NCBI RefSeq assembly: GCF_014197015.1
Contig: NZ_JACIET010000002.1
Span: 930,001-994,000 of the forward strand
Reading direction: 5' to 3'
Length of the DNA: 64,000 bases
From: Niveibacterium umoris
GTDB taxonomy: Bacteria; Pseudomonadota; Gammaproteobacteria; Burkholderiales; Rhodocyclaceae
In this document: one piece after another, positions 9,701-19,876 of the stretch
Layout: each line of letters starts with the position of its first letter
Position numbering within the stretch: position 1 is the first letter of the stretch
Translations under genes and position numbers: made by a program
Notes under the pieces: generated by a model
Database searches by the model: none
The model's input: the letters and a program-made list of their open reading frames with translations, nothing else
What the model was told of the DNA's origin: nothing

Positions 9701-10278
9701 GCCTTGGCGCACGTGCCGTCCTCGACTTCTGGTTCCTGCCTGCGCACGATCCGGCGCACGGCCGCCCGCGCCGCGAATGGTTTGCCAAGGACGACGCCTT
9801 CGATGCATCGATTGCGCGGCGCTTCGGCACTGTCATCGATGCAGCCCTGGCCGGCGGCTTCCAGGAGTGGGCCGACGACCCTCAAGGCGCGCTGGCGCGC
9901 ATCATTGTGCTCGACCAATTCACCCGCAACGTCCATCGCGGCACCGCGCTCGCCTTTGCGGGCGATGCACTCGCACTGGCGACGGCCCAGCTTCTGATCG
10001 ACGCCGGCGAAGACCGCTACCTCTCGCCGGTCAAGCGCGTCTTCGCCTACCTGCCCTTCGAGCATTCGGAATCACTGGTGATGCAGGATCGCGCCGTGGC
10101 CCTGTTCGAGGCGCTCACCGCAGAGTGGCCGGGCGCCGCCGATTACCTTGATTACGCCCGCCGTCATCGCGAGGTGATCGCCCGTTTCGGGCGCTTCCCG
10201 CATCGCAACGCCCAACTCGGCCGCAAGACGACCGAAGTCGAGCGCCAGTTCCTCGCCCAGCCGGGTTCCAGCTTCTGA
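9697..10278 (+). CDS. DUF924 family protein
   Basis: This is a 193-residue soluble helical protein of DUF924. The marks are VLDFWFLPAHDP near the start, REWFAKDDAFDASI, then IIVLDQFTRNVHRGTALAF and YLPFEHSESL. The family is related in fold to TPR-like proteins and has no established activity, though the conserved DQF-RN and PFEHSE motifs look like a binding or active site. Its start overlaps the GFA gene stop by four bases. It converges on metF with only six bases between the stop codons, leaving no room for a separate terminator. Confidence 0.9.
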   Translation: MSLGARAVLDFWFLPAHDPAHGRPRREWFAKDDAFDASIARRFGTVIDAALAGGFQEWADDPQGALARIIVLDQFTRNVHRGTALAFAGDALALATAQLLIDAGEDRYLSPVKRVFAYLPFEHSESLVMQDRAVALFEALTAEWPGAADYLDYARRHREVIARFGRFPHRNAQLGRKTTEVERQFLAQPGSSF

Positions 10279-10284
10279 GCGGCC

Positions 10285-11121
10285 TCAGGCCAGTCCGAGC
10301 CGCTGCCAGATGGTGGTGGTCAGCCCGGCCTGGTTCAGCGTGTAGAAGTGCAGGCCCGGCGCGCCGCCTTCGAGCAGACGCTCGCACAGCTCGGTCACGA
10401 TATCCAGGCCCAGCGCTTTCACGCTCGCCGTGTCGTCGCCCAGTGCCTCGAAGCGGCGGCGCATCCATTGCGGGATCTCGGCGCCGCACGCATCCGAGAA
10501 GCGCGCCAGCTTGCTGAACGACGCGATCGGCATGATGCCTGGCACGATCGGGATCTCCACGCCGCGGGCCCACGCTTCGTCGACGAACTGGAAGTAGGCG
10601 TCGGCGTTGTAGAAGTACTGCGTGATCGCGGAGTTGGCCCCGGCGCGCACCTTGGTCGCGAAGGCGTCGAGGTCGGCGGTGGCGCTGCGCGCCTGCGGGT
10701 GGAATTCCGGATAGCCGGCCACCTCGATATGGAAGGCGTCACCGGTTTCGGCGCGGATGAAGGCAACCAGCTCGTTGGCGTAGCGGAACTCGCCCGGGTC
10801 GGCCATGCCGGAGGGCAGGTCGCCGCGCAGTGCGACGATGCGGGTCACGCCCATCTCGCGGAACTCCGCCAGGTGGTCGCGGATGCTGTCCTTGGTTGCG
10901 CCGATGCACGACAGGTGCGGCGCCGCGTGCAGGCCTTCGGCCTGGATCTCGCGCACGATCTCCAGCGTGCGGTCGCGCGTAGAGCCGCCGGCCCCGTAGG
11001 TGACGGAGAAGAACGCCGGGTTGAGTTGCGCCAGTTGGGCGCGTGCAAGGCGCAGCTTCTCGACGCCTTCGGGCGTCGCGGGCGGGAAGAATTCGATGCT
11101 GAATGTGGGTTTGTCTGTCAT
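10285..11121 (-). CDS. metF: 5,10-Methylenetetrahydrofolate reductase
   Basis: MetF is an FAD enzyme that reduces 5,10-methylene-THF to 5-methyl-THF, the methyl donor for methionine synthesis. The 278-residue TIM barrel starts SIEFFPPATPEG (with the catalytic Glu of EFFPP) and has FSVTYGAGGSTRDRT, HLSCIGATKDSI, LRGDLP and ITQYFYNADAY, all family hallmarks. It is the last gene of the SAH-riboswitch operon and overlaps tlyA by four bases (ATGA). Its placement means that remethylation of homocysteine released by AhcY is probably controlled with AhcY itself. Confidence 0.96.
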   Translation of the reverse strand: MTDKPTFSIEFFPPATPEGVEKLRLARAQLAQLNPAFFSVTYGAGGSTRDRTLEIVREIQAEGLHAAPHLSCIGATKDSIRDHLAEFREMGVTRIVALRGDLPSGMADPGEFRYANELVAFIRAETGDAFHIEVAGYPEFHPQARSATADLDAFATKVRAGANSAITQYFYNADAYFQFVDEAWARGVEIPIVPGIMPIASFSKLARFSDACGAEIPQWMRRRFEALGDDTASVKALGLDIVTELCERLLEGGAPGLHFYTLNQAGLTTTIWQRLGLA

Positions 11122-11984
11122 GACTGACCTGCTGATTCGGGGGCGTCCGCTGCGCGGCGCGCATGGACGAAAAATTCGCGGTTGCCGTCGCCGCCGGTGA
11201 TCGGCGAGTCGTACCAACCTTGCACGGTGAGGCCGCAGTCGGCGCAGGCCGCACGGATCCTGGCTTCGACTTCCGGGTAAAGCGCCGTGTCGCGCACGAT
11301 GCCGCCTTTCGCGAGGCCTTTTGGGCCCACTTCGAATTGCGGCTTCACCAGCATCAGCAGGTCAGCTTGCGGGTGCATCAGTGCGGCAGCGGCGGGCAAG
11401 ACCAGGGTCAGCGAGATGAAGCTCAAATCGCCGGTGACCAGGTCGAAGCCGCCTTGTGGAAAGTGTTCGCCCAGATCGCTGGCGCTCAGCGAACGGGCAT
11501 TGAGGCCTTCCAGCGTGACGACGCGTGCGTCGTCCGCGAGGCGCGCATGCAACTGGCCATGCCCGACCTCGACACCAATCACATTCGCCGCGCCCGCCTG
11601 CAGCAGGCAGTCGCTGAAACCGCCGGTGCTCTGGCCCAGGTCGAGGCAGCAGCGTCCGGCGACTGCGACGCCGCTTTGCGCCAGCGCGCCAGCCAGCTTG
11701 TGGCCGCCGCGCGACACGAAGCGGTCCTCGGCATCCTCGGCGACCTGCAGCTCGGCACTGTCGGGCAGGTAGTCGGCCGGTTTTCCAACCCGCTGCGTCC
11801 CCTGCGGCGACTGCCAGCTCACTCGGCCCGCCGCAATCAGCCGCTGCGCCGCGGTGCGCGACCCAGCGAGGCCGCGCTCGACGAGCAACTGGTCGGCGCG
11901 GGTGCCGGCATGCGCGGTGACGCTGCGTTTGCTTTGCGTGGCGCGCGGCTTGCTGTTGCGCGCGTGGAAGGAGTTCATCGACAT
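11118..11984 (-). CDS. tlyA: TlyA family rRNA 2'-O-methyltransferase (hemolysin A-like)
   Basis: This 288-residue protein has an N-terminal S4 RNA-binding domain (about 27-90, RADQLLVERGLAGSRTAAQRLIAAGRV) and a C-terminal FtsJ-like SAM methyltransferase fold with DLGQSTGGFSDCLL, VGHGQLH and GDLSFISL. Characterised TlyA proteins methylate cytidine ribose in rRNA; the site in this organism is not known. A basic 25-residue N-terminal extension precedes the S4 domain, so the true start could be slightly downstream. It sits between the HExxH lipoprotein gene and metF, fitting an operon around SAM use and recycling. Confidence 0.92.
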   Translation of the reverse strand: MSMNSFHARNSKPRATQSKRSVTAHAGTRADQLLVERGLAGSRTAAQRLIAAGRVSWQSPQGTQRVGKPADYLPDSAELQVAEDAEDRFVSRGGHKLAGALAQSGVAVAGRCCLDLGQSTGGFSDCLLQAGAANVIGVEVGHGQLHARLADDARVVTLEGLNARSLSASDLGEHFPQGGFDLVTGDLSFISLTLVLPAAAALMHPQADLLMLVKPQFEVGPKGLAKGGIVRDTALYPEVEARIRAACADCGLTVQGWYDSPITGGDGNREFFVHARRAADAPESAGQS

Positions 11985-11992
11985 CGGTCGGA

Positions 11993-12567
11993 CTACGGCG
12001 TGGTGATCTGCCGCGCGTAGGCTTCCTGTTCGAGTGGCGCGCGAGCATAGCCCAGCGCAAGCATCTCGATCAGATACTCCCGTGCGTAAGGCGTAACACC
12101 ACCCAAACGCTCGTACTGGGCGACGTGCACCAGCTCGTGCGAGATCACGCGGCGGGATTCCGCGAAGCCGGGTTTGACCAGAATCGCGTGGCCCTGCGTG
12201 CGCCCGGCTTCCTCGTCGGTGCCGAAGATCAGGCCCATCTCACGTGCGACAGTGACCAGCCGCGGATCGTCCGGCATCGGGAAACGCTGCCGCACTTCAA
12301 TGCGGACCTTTTCCGGCGCGGCAACACCGAGCGCGCGCGCGATCTCGCGTTCGGCATCGCTCAAGGGCCGACCGGCGGCGAGCACCTCGGCCTCCGTGCG
12401 CGCCAGCAGCTCGGCCACGACGGGCGTGGCCTGCTCTGCGATCGCGTTGATGCGGATGCCGGGCGTGGCGAGCTTCTGCTGTTCCTCGGGTGTCAGGCGC
12501 ACGAACTGCTGCCCGCCGCAAGCGGCGAGCAGCAGTGCGCAGAGCGGTGCGAGGGCGCGTGCGCGCA

Positions 12568-12568
<1 letters not shown>
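11993..12568 (-). CDS. Putative HExxH-motif lipoprotein in the SAM-cycle operon
   Basis: The 191-residue product begins with a lipoprotein signal (LLLAAC, lipid-bearing Cys near residue 16). A helical region follows, then a zinc-protease-like HELVHVAQYERLGG at about 149-162, with acidic residues downstream (REYLIEML) that could give a third ligand. The HExxHxxQ form resembles DUF4157-type proteins. I do not recognise a named family. The ATG overlaps the ahcY stop codon by one base (TGATG) and tlyA starts eight bases later, so it is co-transcribed under the SAH riboswitch. A periplasmic metallopeptidase is inferred, not shown. Confidence 0.7.
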
Positions 12569-13977
<1,409 letters not shown>

Positions 13978-14062
13978 GTGAACTCCTTGAACGGTGTGGC
14001 CGGGAGGGAGGTGGGGCAGTCTGGCCGTCTCACGCTACCCAAGCCCGGCGAGGGTTGGACAG

Positions 14063-14159
14063 GGTGAGCGCGGTTCTTGCCTGCCGCGGCATTGCGCCGA
14101 CCGGCGGGGTCCGAGCCTGGGATGCGGGCCATGCCCGCCTCTCGCAGCGCTCCTCGGAG
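14063..14159 (-). promoter_or_regulatory. SAH riboswitch (S-adenosylhomocysteine-sensing) before ahcY
   Basis: On the minus strand the leader begins CTCCGAGGAGCGCTGCGA, continues through a hairpin (GCGGGC/GCCCGC) to CCCAGGCTCGG, and ends with CCGCGCTCACC. These are the conserved blocks of the SAH riboswitch. CCGAG pairs with CTCGG (P1), and GAGCGC (14152-14147) pairs with GCGCTC (14071-14066) to form the pseudoknot. Known members raise expression when SAH accumulates. About 85 bases separate the aptamer from the ahcY ATG. The junction before the pseudoknot strand is long and contains an extra GC-rich stretch. Confidence 0.93.
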
Positions 14160-14166
14160 TTCCGGG

Positions 14167-14195
14167 ATTATAGACGACGCATCCGGCAAGCCCAA
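14167..14195 (-). promoter_or_regulatory. Sigma-70 promoter of the ahcY operon
   Basis: A perfect TATAAT lies at 14172-14167 on the minus strand. A weak -35 (TTGGGC, 14195-14190) is found 17 bases before it. Transcription would begin about 14160, which is the first base of the riboswitch aptamer. That agreement supports the assignment even though the -35 is poor. Confidence 0.65.
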
Positions 14196-14293
14196 GCTAT
14201 CTCGCTGAAAACAAATGGAAACCGCTGCGACTCGCCGAGGCATGTGCCGCCTGTGCGAGACTTGGCAATATTCCGCCGGAAATCGAGGTCCGC

Positions 14294-14764
14294 GTGCAGT
14301 TCGAACATGTAGTGGTGATCAACGATCCTCTGGAACCCCTTGCCGACACGCTGACGCGCGAGCAAGTGTGGGCCGGACTGATGTGGCGCGTCGAAGATCC
14401 GTGCGCCTTTCAGCCGGCGCTGGTGGGTTGCGAAATCCTCAGTCGGGTTGGGTCGCAGGTCGAACGCGTGCTGGATTTCGGCAATTTCCGCATGCGCGAC
14501 ACGGTGCATCTCGATACCGAGCGGTCGGTGAGGTTCGAGTCCGAGGCCGAAGGCGCGAGACCGGCAGCGCGACTCGCGGTGACGATCGAAGAGCCGGGCG
14601 AGGGGCTGATGGTGCTGCGCTTTGCTTACAGCACGACGCTCGACGACACCAGCGAGGGTCGCGACGGCGAATATGCCGCTTACGTTAAGGCCGCGTACCA
14701 CGCTGCCGATATTGATACCGTGAGACTGATTCGCGAACTGGCTGCCCGCAGCCATCGCCATTGA
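14294..14764 (+). CDS. AtaL-like / DUF1857 SRPBCC-fold protein
   Basis: This 156-residue protein starts from GTG with QFEHVVVINDPLEPLADTLTREQVWAGL. It matches the DUF1857 (AtaL-like) branch of the START/SRPBCC superfamily, which forms a hydrophobic-ligand cavity. Conserved pieces include LTREQVWAGL near the start and a C-terminal AAYVKAAYHAADIDTVRLIREL helix lining the pocket. Ligand and role are unknown. It diverges from the ahcY operon across about 130 bases. The GTG start is chosen because homologues begin at this hydrophobic strand and no ATG lies between it and the conserved segment. Confidence 0.8.
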   Translation: MQFEHVVVINDPLEPLADTLTREQVWAGLMWRVEDPCAFQPALVGCEILSRVGSQVERVLDFGNFRMRDTVHLDTERSVRFESEAEGARPAARLAVTIEEPGEGLMVLRFAYSTTLDDTSEGRDGEYAAYVKAAYHAADIDTVRLIRELAARSHRH

Positions 14765-14868
14765 GTCCGCCCCGGCAAGCTGAACTGGAAGCGATTCGCA
14801 GACCGGATCTTCCGCTGCCACCCACTGATTGTTTTCAACCAGACCTGATCGGTCTGAGGATGCCCGCC

Positions 14869-17343
14869 ATGCGCTGCCTGACTCGTTTCCTGACGCTGCT
14901 GATTGCCCTTTCCTTTATTGCCGGCTGCGGTGGCGGGGGTGGTGGAAGTTCGTCGGGCGGTGGCAATACGACCACGCTCACCATTACCGGGATCAGCCCG
15001 GCTTTCGTCTATCCGGGCGACACGGTGACCGTGGCCGGCACCAGCCTGAGCAGCGTGACCGGGGTGCGTGTCGGCACGCTCGACGTCGGCTTTACCCTGG
15101 TCAGCGAAACCCGCCTGACGTTCGTGGTTCCTGATGCCGCGGTCAGCGGCACCGTGACCTTGTTGTCGGGCACCGCTTCCTTCCCGGCGCCGACCGCGCT
15201 GACCGTACTCGGCGTGCCGCAGGTCACCGCGGTCACGCCCGCCTCGGCGAGGCCGGGCGACTCGCTGACCCTGGCGGGTGTGAACCTGGCCAATGTGTCG
15301 CGGGTGATCGTTGGCGGCGTCAGCGTGATACCGACCTCGCGCAGCGGTACCGAAGTGGTCGTGGTGGTGCCGACCGGCGCCAGCAACGGCACGCTCGCGC
15401 TGCTGATGACCAATGGTTCCACCCGTACCGTCACCCAGACCTTCAACCTGCTGCCGGCGGTGATCACGGTCACCAGCATTTCGCCGAATTCCGGCCCGCA
15501 AGGTACGGTGATTCGCTTGACCGGCACGGCGCTCGATTCGGCGACGGGCGCAACGATTGGCGGCGTCGCTGCGAGCATCCTCGCGCAGACTTCAACGACG
15601 CTCGATCTCGCCGCGCCGAACGCCAGTGGTGCGATCGTGCTAAGCATTTCCGGCGGGCAGAGCTTCAATGTAGGCAGCTTCACGCTGACAACCGGCACTG
15701 CACCGGTTGTTTCGATCAGCCAGGTCGACGTGGCCCAGGCCATGTCGCAGCCCAGTGGCGGTACCCGGCAGTTGCTGGTTCCGGGAAAAGCGGCGCTCCT
15801 GCGTGCCTATGTCACTGCAAACCAGGCCATCGCGAGTCCGGCCGTGACGGCCACGATCAGCGGCTGCGCGGCCTTGCCCAGCGTCACGCTGAGCGGCCCG
15901 TCGAGTCTGCCGACCACAACGCCGGCGCTCGACAATCTGGCCGGCACCTTCAGCGCTCAGATCCCGGCCAGTTGCGTGAAGACCGGGCTGTCCGTGCAGA
16001 TCACCGTCGCGAATACGGCGCCGGTCAACAGCGGCGCGACGCGGACTGCAACGCCCGCGGTTGGCAAGGCGACCAACCTGAAAGTGCTGCTGGTGCCGCT
16101 GGTGACAAACGGTTCGACGGGTACCGTGCCCGACACCGAAACCGTGCGCCGCATGTTTGCGCGCGCCTATCCGGTCGACGCCGCGAATATCCAGGTGACG
16201 GTGCGCACGCCTTACACGCTGACCACGACTGTCGTGTCGGGCAGTGCGGGCGGCAGCTGGAGCAGCGCGCTCGCCGAAGTGAACGCGCTGCGCAATCTCG
16301 AAGGCAACGGCAAGCACTATGTCGGTCTGGTGCCGTCCCCCGGGTTCAGCGGTGGCACTTCGGGTCTGGCCTACCAGAACGACCCCGCTTCGGGCGGCAG
16401 TGGCTTCATGAGCGCGATCGTTCTCGACGCTGTGGCCCTGTCGCCCAGTCACGGCTTCAGCGCCAATGCCTCGCTCGACACGATCACCCACGAGGTCGGC
16501 CATAACATGACGCTCGGCCACGCACCGTGTGGCAACCCGCCGGATGCCGATACCAGCTTCCCGTATTCCGGCGGCGGGCTCGGGCCGTATCCGGTGCATG
16601 AATTCGACAGTGACCGCAATGGCACGACCGGGCCGGAGACGGTTTACTTCCCGGGTGCCAGCATCGCGCATGACGTGATGGGCTACTGCGACGGTGAGTG
16701 GTTCTCCGACTACTACTATGCGCAGGTTCAGACTTACATGCAGACCTTCGCCTACCCCGCGGTGACGCCGTTTGCGGCACCGGTAGAGATGCTCGACTTC
16801 TATGGCGAGATCCGCGATGGCAAGGTGCGGCTGCAGCCGCCCGGCGCGCGCATGAGCGATCAGCCCTATGCCGGCGGCGGCAGCCATACGCTGCGGGTGA
16901 CGACGAGCGCGAACGCGGTGGTCGATGTGCCATTCGCGCCGATCAAGGTCGCCGACGAGGCCGGTGACGTGAAGCACTTCCACGTCTTCCTGAAGAATCC
17001 CGGCGAAATTGCCAAAGTCGAGGTGCTGAGCGGCACGCGGAGCCTGCCGGTGACGCTCGATGCACCGCCTGTGGCCGCTGCGTCGGTGGCCGGTACGACC
17101 GCAACGACGAGCGCGGCGCAAGTGAGCTGGAGCGAGTCCGGCGGAAAGCTGACTTTGACCTGGGACGCCGCGCGCTACCCGGTGCTGCGCGTGCGGCACC
17201 TCGGCGCCGAGGCGACGGTGCTGGCGCTGCGGCTGACCGGTGGTAGCGCCAGTCTGCCGCTGGACAATCTGCCCGCCGGCGGGCAGTGGGAATTCAGCCT
17301 GTCAGGCGGCCTCAACGCGAAATCGGTAACCGTCGCGCGCTGA
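14869..17343 (+). CDS. IPT/TIG-repeat lipoprotein with metzincin-like (M66-type) protease motif
   Basis: The 824-residue protein has a lipoprotein signal (FIAGC, Cys near residue 20) and a Gly/Ser-rich linker. About three IPT/TIG immunoglobulin-like repeats follow up to residue 285 (each with ISP or TPASA, then G-D-V/L-T-V-x-G). The central domain carries HEVGHNMTLGH (His541, His545, His551), the metzincin HExxHxxxxxH zinc motif most like the M66/StcE group. Two ATGs are possible; the second, at 14869, is better spaced from GAGG. A surface-anchored endopeptidase is inferred, possibly acting on glycoproteins. It stands alone between DUF1857 and the convergent rsuA gene. Confidence 0.82.
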   Translation: MRCLTRFLTLLIALSFIAGCGGGGGGSSSGGGNTTTLTITGISPAFVYPGDTVTVAGTSLSSVTGVRVGTLDVGFTLVSETRLTFVVPDAAVSGTVTLLSGTASFPAPTALTVLGVPQVTAVTPASARPGDSLTLAGVNLANVSRVIVGGVSVIPTSRSGTEVVVVVPTGASNGTLALLMTNGSTRTVTQTFNLLPAVITVTSISPNSGPQGTVIRLTGTALDSATGATIGGVAASILAQTSTTLDLAAPNASGAIVLSISGGQSFNVGSFTLTTGTAPVVSISQVDVAQAMSQPSGGTRQLLVPGKAALLRAYVTANQAIASPAVTATISGCAALPSVTLSGPSSLPTTTPALDNLAGTFSAQIPASCVKTGLSVQITVANTAPVNSGATRTATPAVGKATNLKVLLVPLVTNGSTGTVPDTETVRRMFARAYPVDAANIQVTVRTPYTLTTTVVSGSAGGSWSSALAEVNALRNLEGNGKHYVGLVPSPGFSGGTSGLAYQNDPASGGSGFMSAIVLDAVALSPSHGFSANASLDTITHEVGHNMTLGHAPCGNPPDADTSFPYSGGGLGPYPVHEFDSDRNGTTGPETVYFPGASIAHDVMGYCDGEWFSDYYYAQVQTYMQTFAYPAVTPFAAPVEMLDFYGEIRDGKVRLQPPGARMSDQPYAGGGSHTLRVTTSANAVVDVPFAPIKVADEAGDVKHFHVFLKNPGEIAKVEVLSGTRSLPVTLDAPPVAAASVAGTTATTSAAQVSWSESGGKLTLTWDAARYPVLRVRHLGAEATVLALRLTGGSASLPLDNLPAGGQWEFSLSGGLNAKSVTVAR

Positions 17344-17354
17344 GGGGCAGCGGA

Positions 17355-18065
17355 TCAGTCGGCCTCGCAGCGCAGTGCGGCGAGGTCGGCCGGCGTGAGC
17401 CAGCGCCATTCGCCAGGCGCCAGATCGGCCGGCAACTCAAGCCGGCCGATGGCGTTGCGGTGCAGCGCCTCGACCCGGTTGCCGGCGGCGGCGATCATGC
17501 GTTTGACCTGGTGGTACTTGCCGCCGGTGATGGTCAGGCGCAGCGCGCATTCCCCGACGATTTCACAGCCCGCCGCGACCACGGGCTCCGGCTCGTCATG
17601 CAGCTGCACGCCGGCGAGCAGCGCCGCAACGAGTTCATCGTTGGCCGGGTGCTTCAGCGTGACCTGGTAGATCTTCGGAATCGCGCGCTTGGGCGAGCTG
17701 AGCTGGTGGATCAGCTGGCCGTCTTCGGTGAGGATCAGCATGCCGGTGGTGTCCTCATCGAGCCGGCCCACCGCCTGCACGCCGCGCGCGCGCAGCGGCG
17801 AGGGCAGCAGCGAGAACACGCTGGGGTGGTGGATCGGCTTGTGCGAAACCTCGTAGCCGGTCGGCTTGTGCAACATCACATAGGCCACCTCGTGGTAGGC
17901 CCAGGTTTCGCCATCCACCTCGATTTCGAGGCCAGTCGGGTCGAGGTCGGCGAACGGGTCTTCCTGCACTTCACCGCCGATGACGACGAAGCCGTGGCGG
18001 ACCAGTCCGCGGCATTCCTTGCGGCTGCCGAAGCCCTGGGACTGGAGGATGCGGTCGAGTTGCAT
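17355..18065 (-). CDS. rsuA: 16S rRNA pseudouridine synthase (RsuA family)
   Basis: The 236-residue protein has an N-terminal S4 domain (MQLDRILQSQGFGSRKECRGLVRHG) and an RluB/RsuA-type catalytic domain. The active-site aspartate is in GRLDEDTTGMLILTEDG, followed by PKIYQVTL and ITGGKYHQVKRM. RsuA makes pseudouridine 516 in 16S rRNA; RsuA against a paralogue such as RluE or RluF cannot be settled by eye, but the length fits RsuA. The frame stays open upstream of the ATG at 18065, but AGGAACC lies before that ATG and the S4 motif begins there. Confidence 0.9.
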   Translation of the reverse strand: MQLDRILQSQGFGSRKECRGLVRHGFVVIGGEVQEDPFADLDPTGLEIEVDGETWAYHEVAYVMLHKPTGYEVSHKPIHHPSVFSLLPSPLRARGVQAVGRLDEDTTGMLILTEDGQLIHQLSSPKRAIPKIYQVTLKHPANDELVAALLAGVQLHDEPEPVVAAGCEIVGECALRLTITGGKYHQVKRMIAAAGNRVEALHRNAIGRLELPADLAPGEWRWLTPADLAALRCEAD

Positions 18066-18123
18066 GGCGGGTTCCTTTTTGCGAAGGCGCGGACTATACG
18101 CCAATGCCGGCGGCGCGTAACGC

Positions 18124-18762
18124 TCAGCGCAGCGACTGGAATTCCGGCAGGCGGAGGTGCCAGCGGATCGCCGCAAGCCGCACCGCAAAGATCAGGCTGC
18201 CCGCCCAGAAGGCCGCCCAGCGCGGGTCGATGTCGAGGGCCAGCAAGCCGAGCAGCGTCAGCGCACCGGCACCGGCCGCCGTTGCATACAGCTCGCCATG
18301 AAAGACCACCGGCTCCTCGTTGGCCAGCACGTCGCGCAGGATGCCGCCGACCACGCCGGTGATCACGCCCATCAGCCCGGCGACCGTCCAGTGCGTACCT
18401 TCGTTCAATGCGACCTTGGTACCGACAATGGTGAACAGCGCCAGCCCTATGGCGTCGGGGATCAGGAAGAGGTCGAGCGGCAGGCGCATGCGGCGCGCCA
18501 GCCCGAAGGCCGCGATGCCGGCGAGCGCGGCGGCGATCAGGTAAGTCGGATCGGCGATCCAGAACACCTGTCGGCCAAGCAGCAGGTCGCGAGTGGTGCC
18601 GCCACCCAATGCGGCTGCGAACGCGACGACCACCACGCCGAAGGCATCGAAACGCTTGCGCCCCACTTCCAGCACCGCGGCCGCCGCGCACGCCGCTACC
18701 GCGGCAATGCCAAGCCAGTAGCCGAGCAGCGGAATATTGACCGGAGGTGTGGGGATCTGCAT
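18124..18762 (-). CDS. TRIC-type (UPF0126/YadS) membrane channel protein
   Basis: This 212-residue inner-membrane protein is made of two repeats of about 85-90 residues, each with three hydrophobic helices. It has the family glycine signatures GGGTTRDLLLG in the first repeat and GGILRDVLANE in the second. Bacterial members of UPF0126 form trimeric cation channels related to animal TRIC proteins; a glycine transport role has also been proposed for some. The ATG at 18762 has a weak ribosome site, and longer versions are open upstream but lack hydrophobic sequence. It precedes rsuA on the same strand with a 58-base gap. Confidence 0.88.
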   Translation of the reverse strand: MQIPTPPVNIPLLGYWLGIAAVAACAAAAVLEVGRKRFDAFGVVVVAFAAALGGGTTRDLLLGRQVFWIADPTYLIAAALAGIAAFGLARRMRLPLDLFLIPDAIGLALFTIVGTKVALNEGTHWTVAGLMGVITGVVGGILRDVLANEEPVVFHGELYATAAGAGALTLLGLLALDIDPRWAAFWAGSLIFAVRLAAIRWHLRLPEFQSLR

Positions 18763-18844
18763 GGTTATCGCCGTTGGCGGAAAGGGCGGCCCAGCATACG
18801 CCGCCCCCGCCGGCCGGGCATTGCGCCCGGCCAATTCCGGCCGA

Positions 18845-19729
18845 TCAGACGCCGTGCTGCTTGAACCACGCCAGCGCCCGCGGCCAAGCATCTGCGGCCG
18901 CGGCCGGGTTGTAGCTGGGCCGGTAGTCGGCGAGGAAACCGTGGTCGGCCTCGGCATAGAGGCGGACTTCCGATTTGCTGTCGGCCGCCTTCAGGGCGGC
19001 CTGCATCTGGTCGACCGAAGCGACCGGGATGCCCTGATCCTTGCCGCCGTAGAAACCGAGCACTGGCGCCTTGAACGCGCCGATCAGGTCGATCGGGTGC
19101 TTCGGCGTCAGTTCCGCAGGCTGGCCGACCAGGCGCCCGTACCAGGCCACGCCGGCCTTGAGTTTCGGGTTGTGCGCGGCGTACAGCCAGGTGATGCGGC
19201 CGCCCCAGCAGAAGCCGGTCACGCCCAGCCGCGTGGCATCGCCGCCATTGGCCGCGGCCCAGGCGGCGGTCGCGTCCAGATCGCGCATCACCTGTGCGTC
19301 CGGCACCTTGGAGATGACGGTTTCGATGATCTTGGGGATCGAATCGATCTTGCTCGGGTCGCCCTGGCGCGCGAACAGGTCGGGCGCGACGGCCAGGTAG
19401 CCGGCCTTGGCCAGGCGGCGGCAGATGTCCTGCACCCACTCATGAATGCCAAAGATCTCCTCAACCACCATCACCACCGGGAAGGGGCCCTTGCCGGCCG
19501 GCATCGCGCGGTAGCCGCGGATCGTGAGGTCGCCGGCGGGAATGTCGACCGCCCCGGTCACGAGCCCGTCGGCCGGGGTCTTGATCACCGTCTGCGCCGC
19601 TACCGGCTGCACTGCAAGCGCAAACCCGCTTGCGACCAGGCCCGCGATGAAGCCGCGACGGTCGGTGGGGATCGCCGGGTTGAGGCTGTCGAACTGCTGC
19701 TGCAACGGGTCCTTCTGAATCGTGTCCAT
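18845..19729 (-). CDS. Dienelactone hydrolase family protein, Tat-exported
   Basis: The 294-residue protein has a twin-arginine-like leader (DRRGFIAG at 23-30, then a hydrophobic segment ending VAAQ), so export through Tat is likely. The mature domain is an alpha/beta hydrolase of the dienelactone hydrolase family: catalytic Cys174 in GFCWGG, the acid in FYGGKDQGIP and His in EADHGFL complete a Cys-Asp-His triad. The substrate could be a lactone or ester; nothing nearby points to an aromatic pathway. It is divergent from the POTRA/HEAT-like gene across about 150 bases. Confidence 0.9.
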   Translation of the reverse strand: MDTIQKDPLQQQFDSLNPAIPTDRRGFIAGLVASGFALAVQPVAAQTVIKTPADGLVTGAVDIPAGDLTIRGYRAMPAGKGPFPVVMVVEEIFGIHEWVQDICRRLAKAGYLAVAPDLFARQGDPSKIDSIPKIIETVISKVPDAQVMRDLDATAAWAAANGGDATRLGVTGFCWGGRITWLYAAHNPKLKAGVAWYGRLVGQPAELTPKHPIDLIGAFKAPVLGFYGGKDQGIPVASVDQMQAALKAADSKSEVRLYAEADHGFLADYRPSYNPAAAADAWPRALAWFKQHGV

Positions 19730-19876
19730 CGGTACGCTCCGTCTGTTGGGTCTGCGATTGACTGCCTGAAGGTGGAAAGATTCCCGCGGTGGCGACGCGC
19801 CCGCCAGGTGGTGCCGGCTTGAGTGCGCGCACGGATCGCCCCAGAATCCCGCCATCCCAGTCCGGATCATTCTTTC

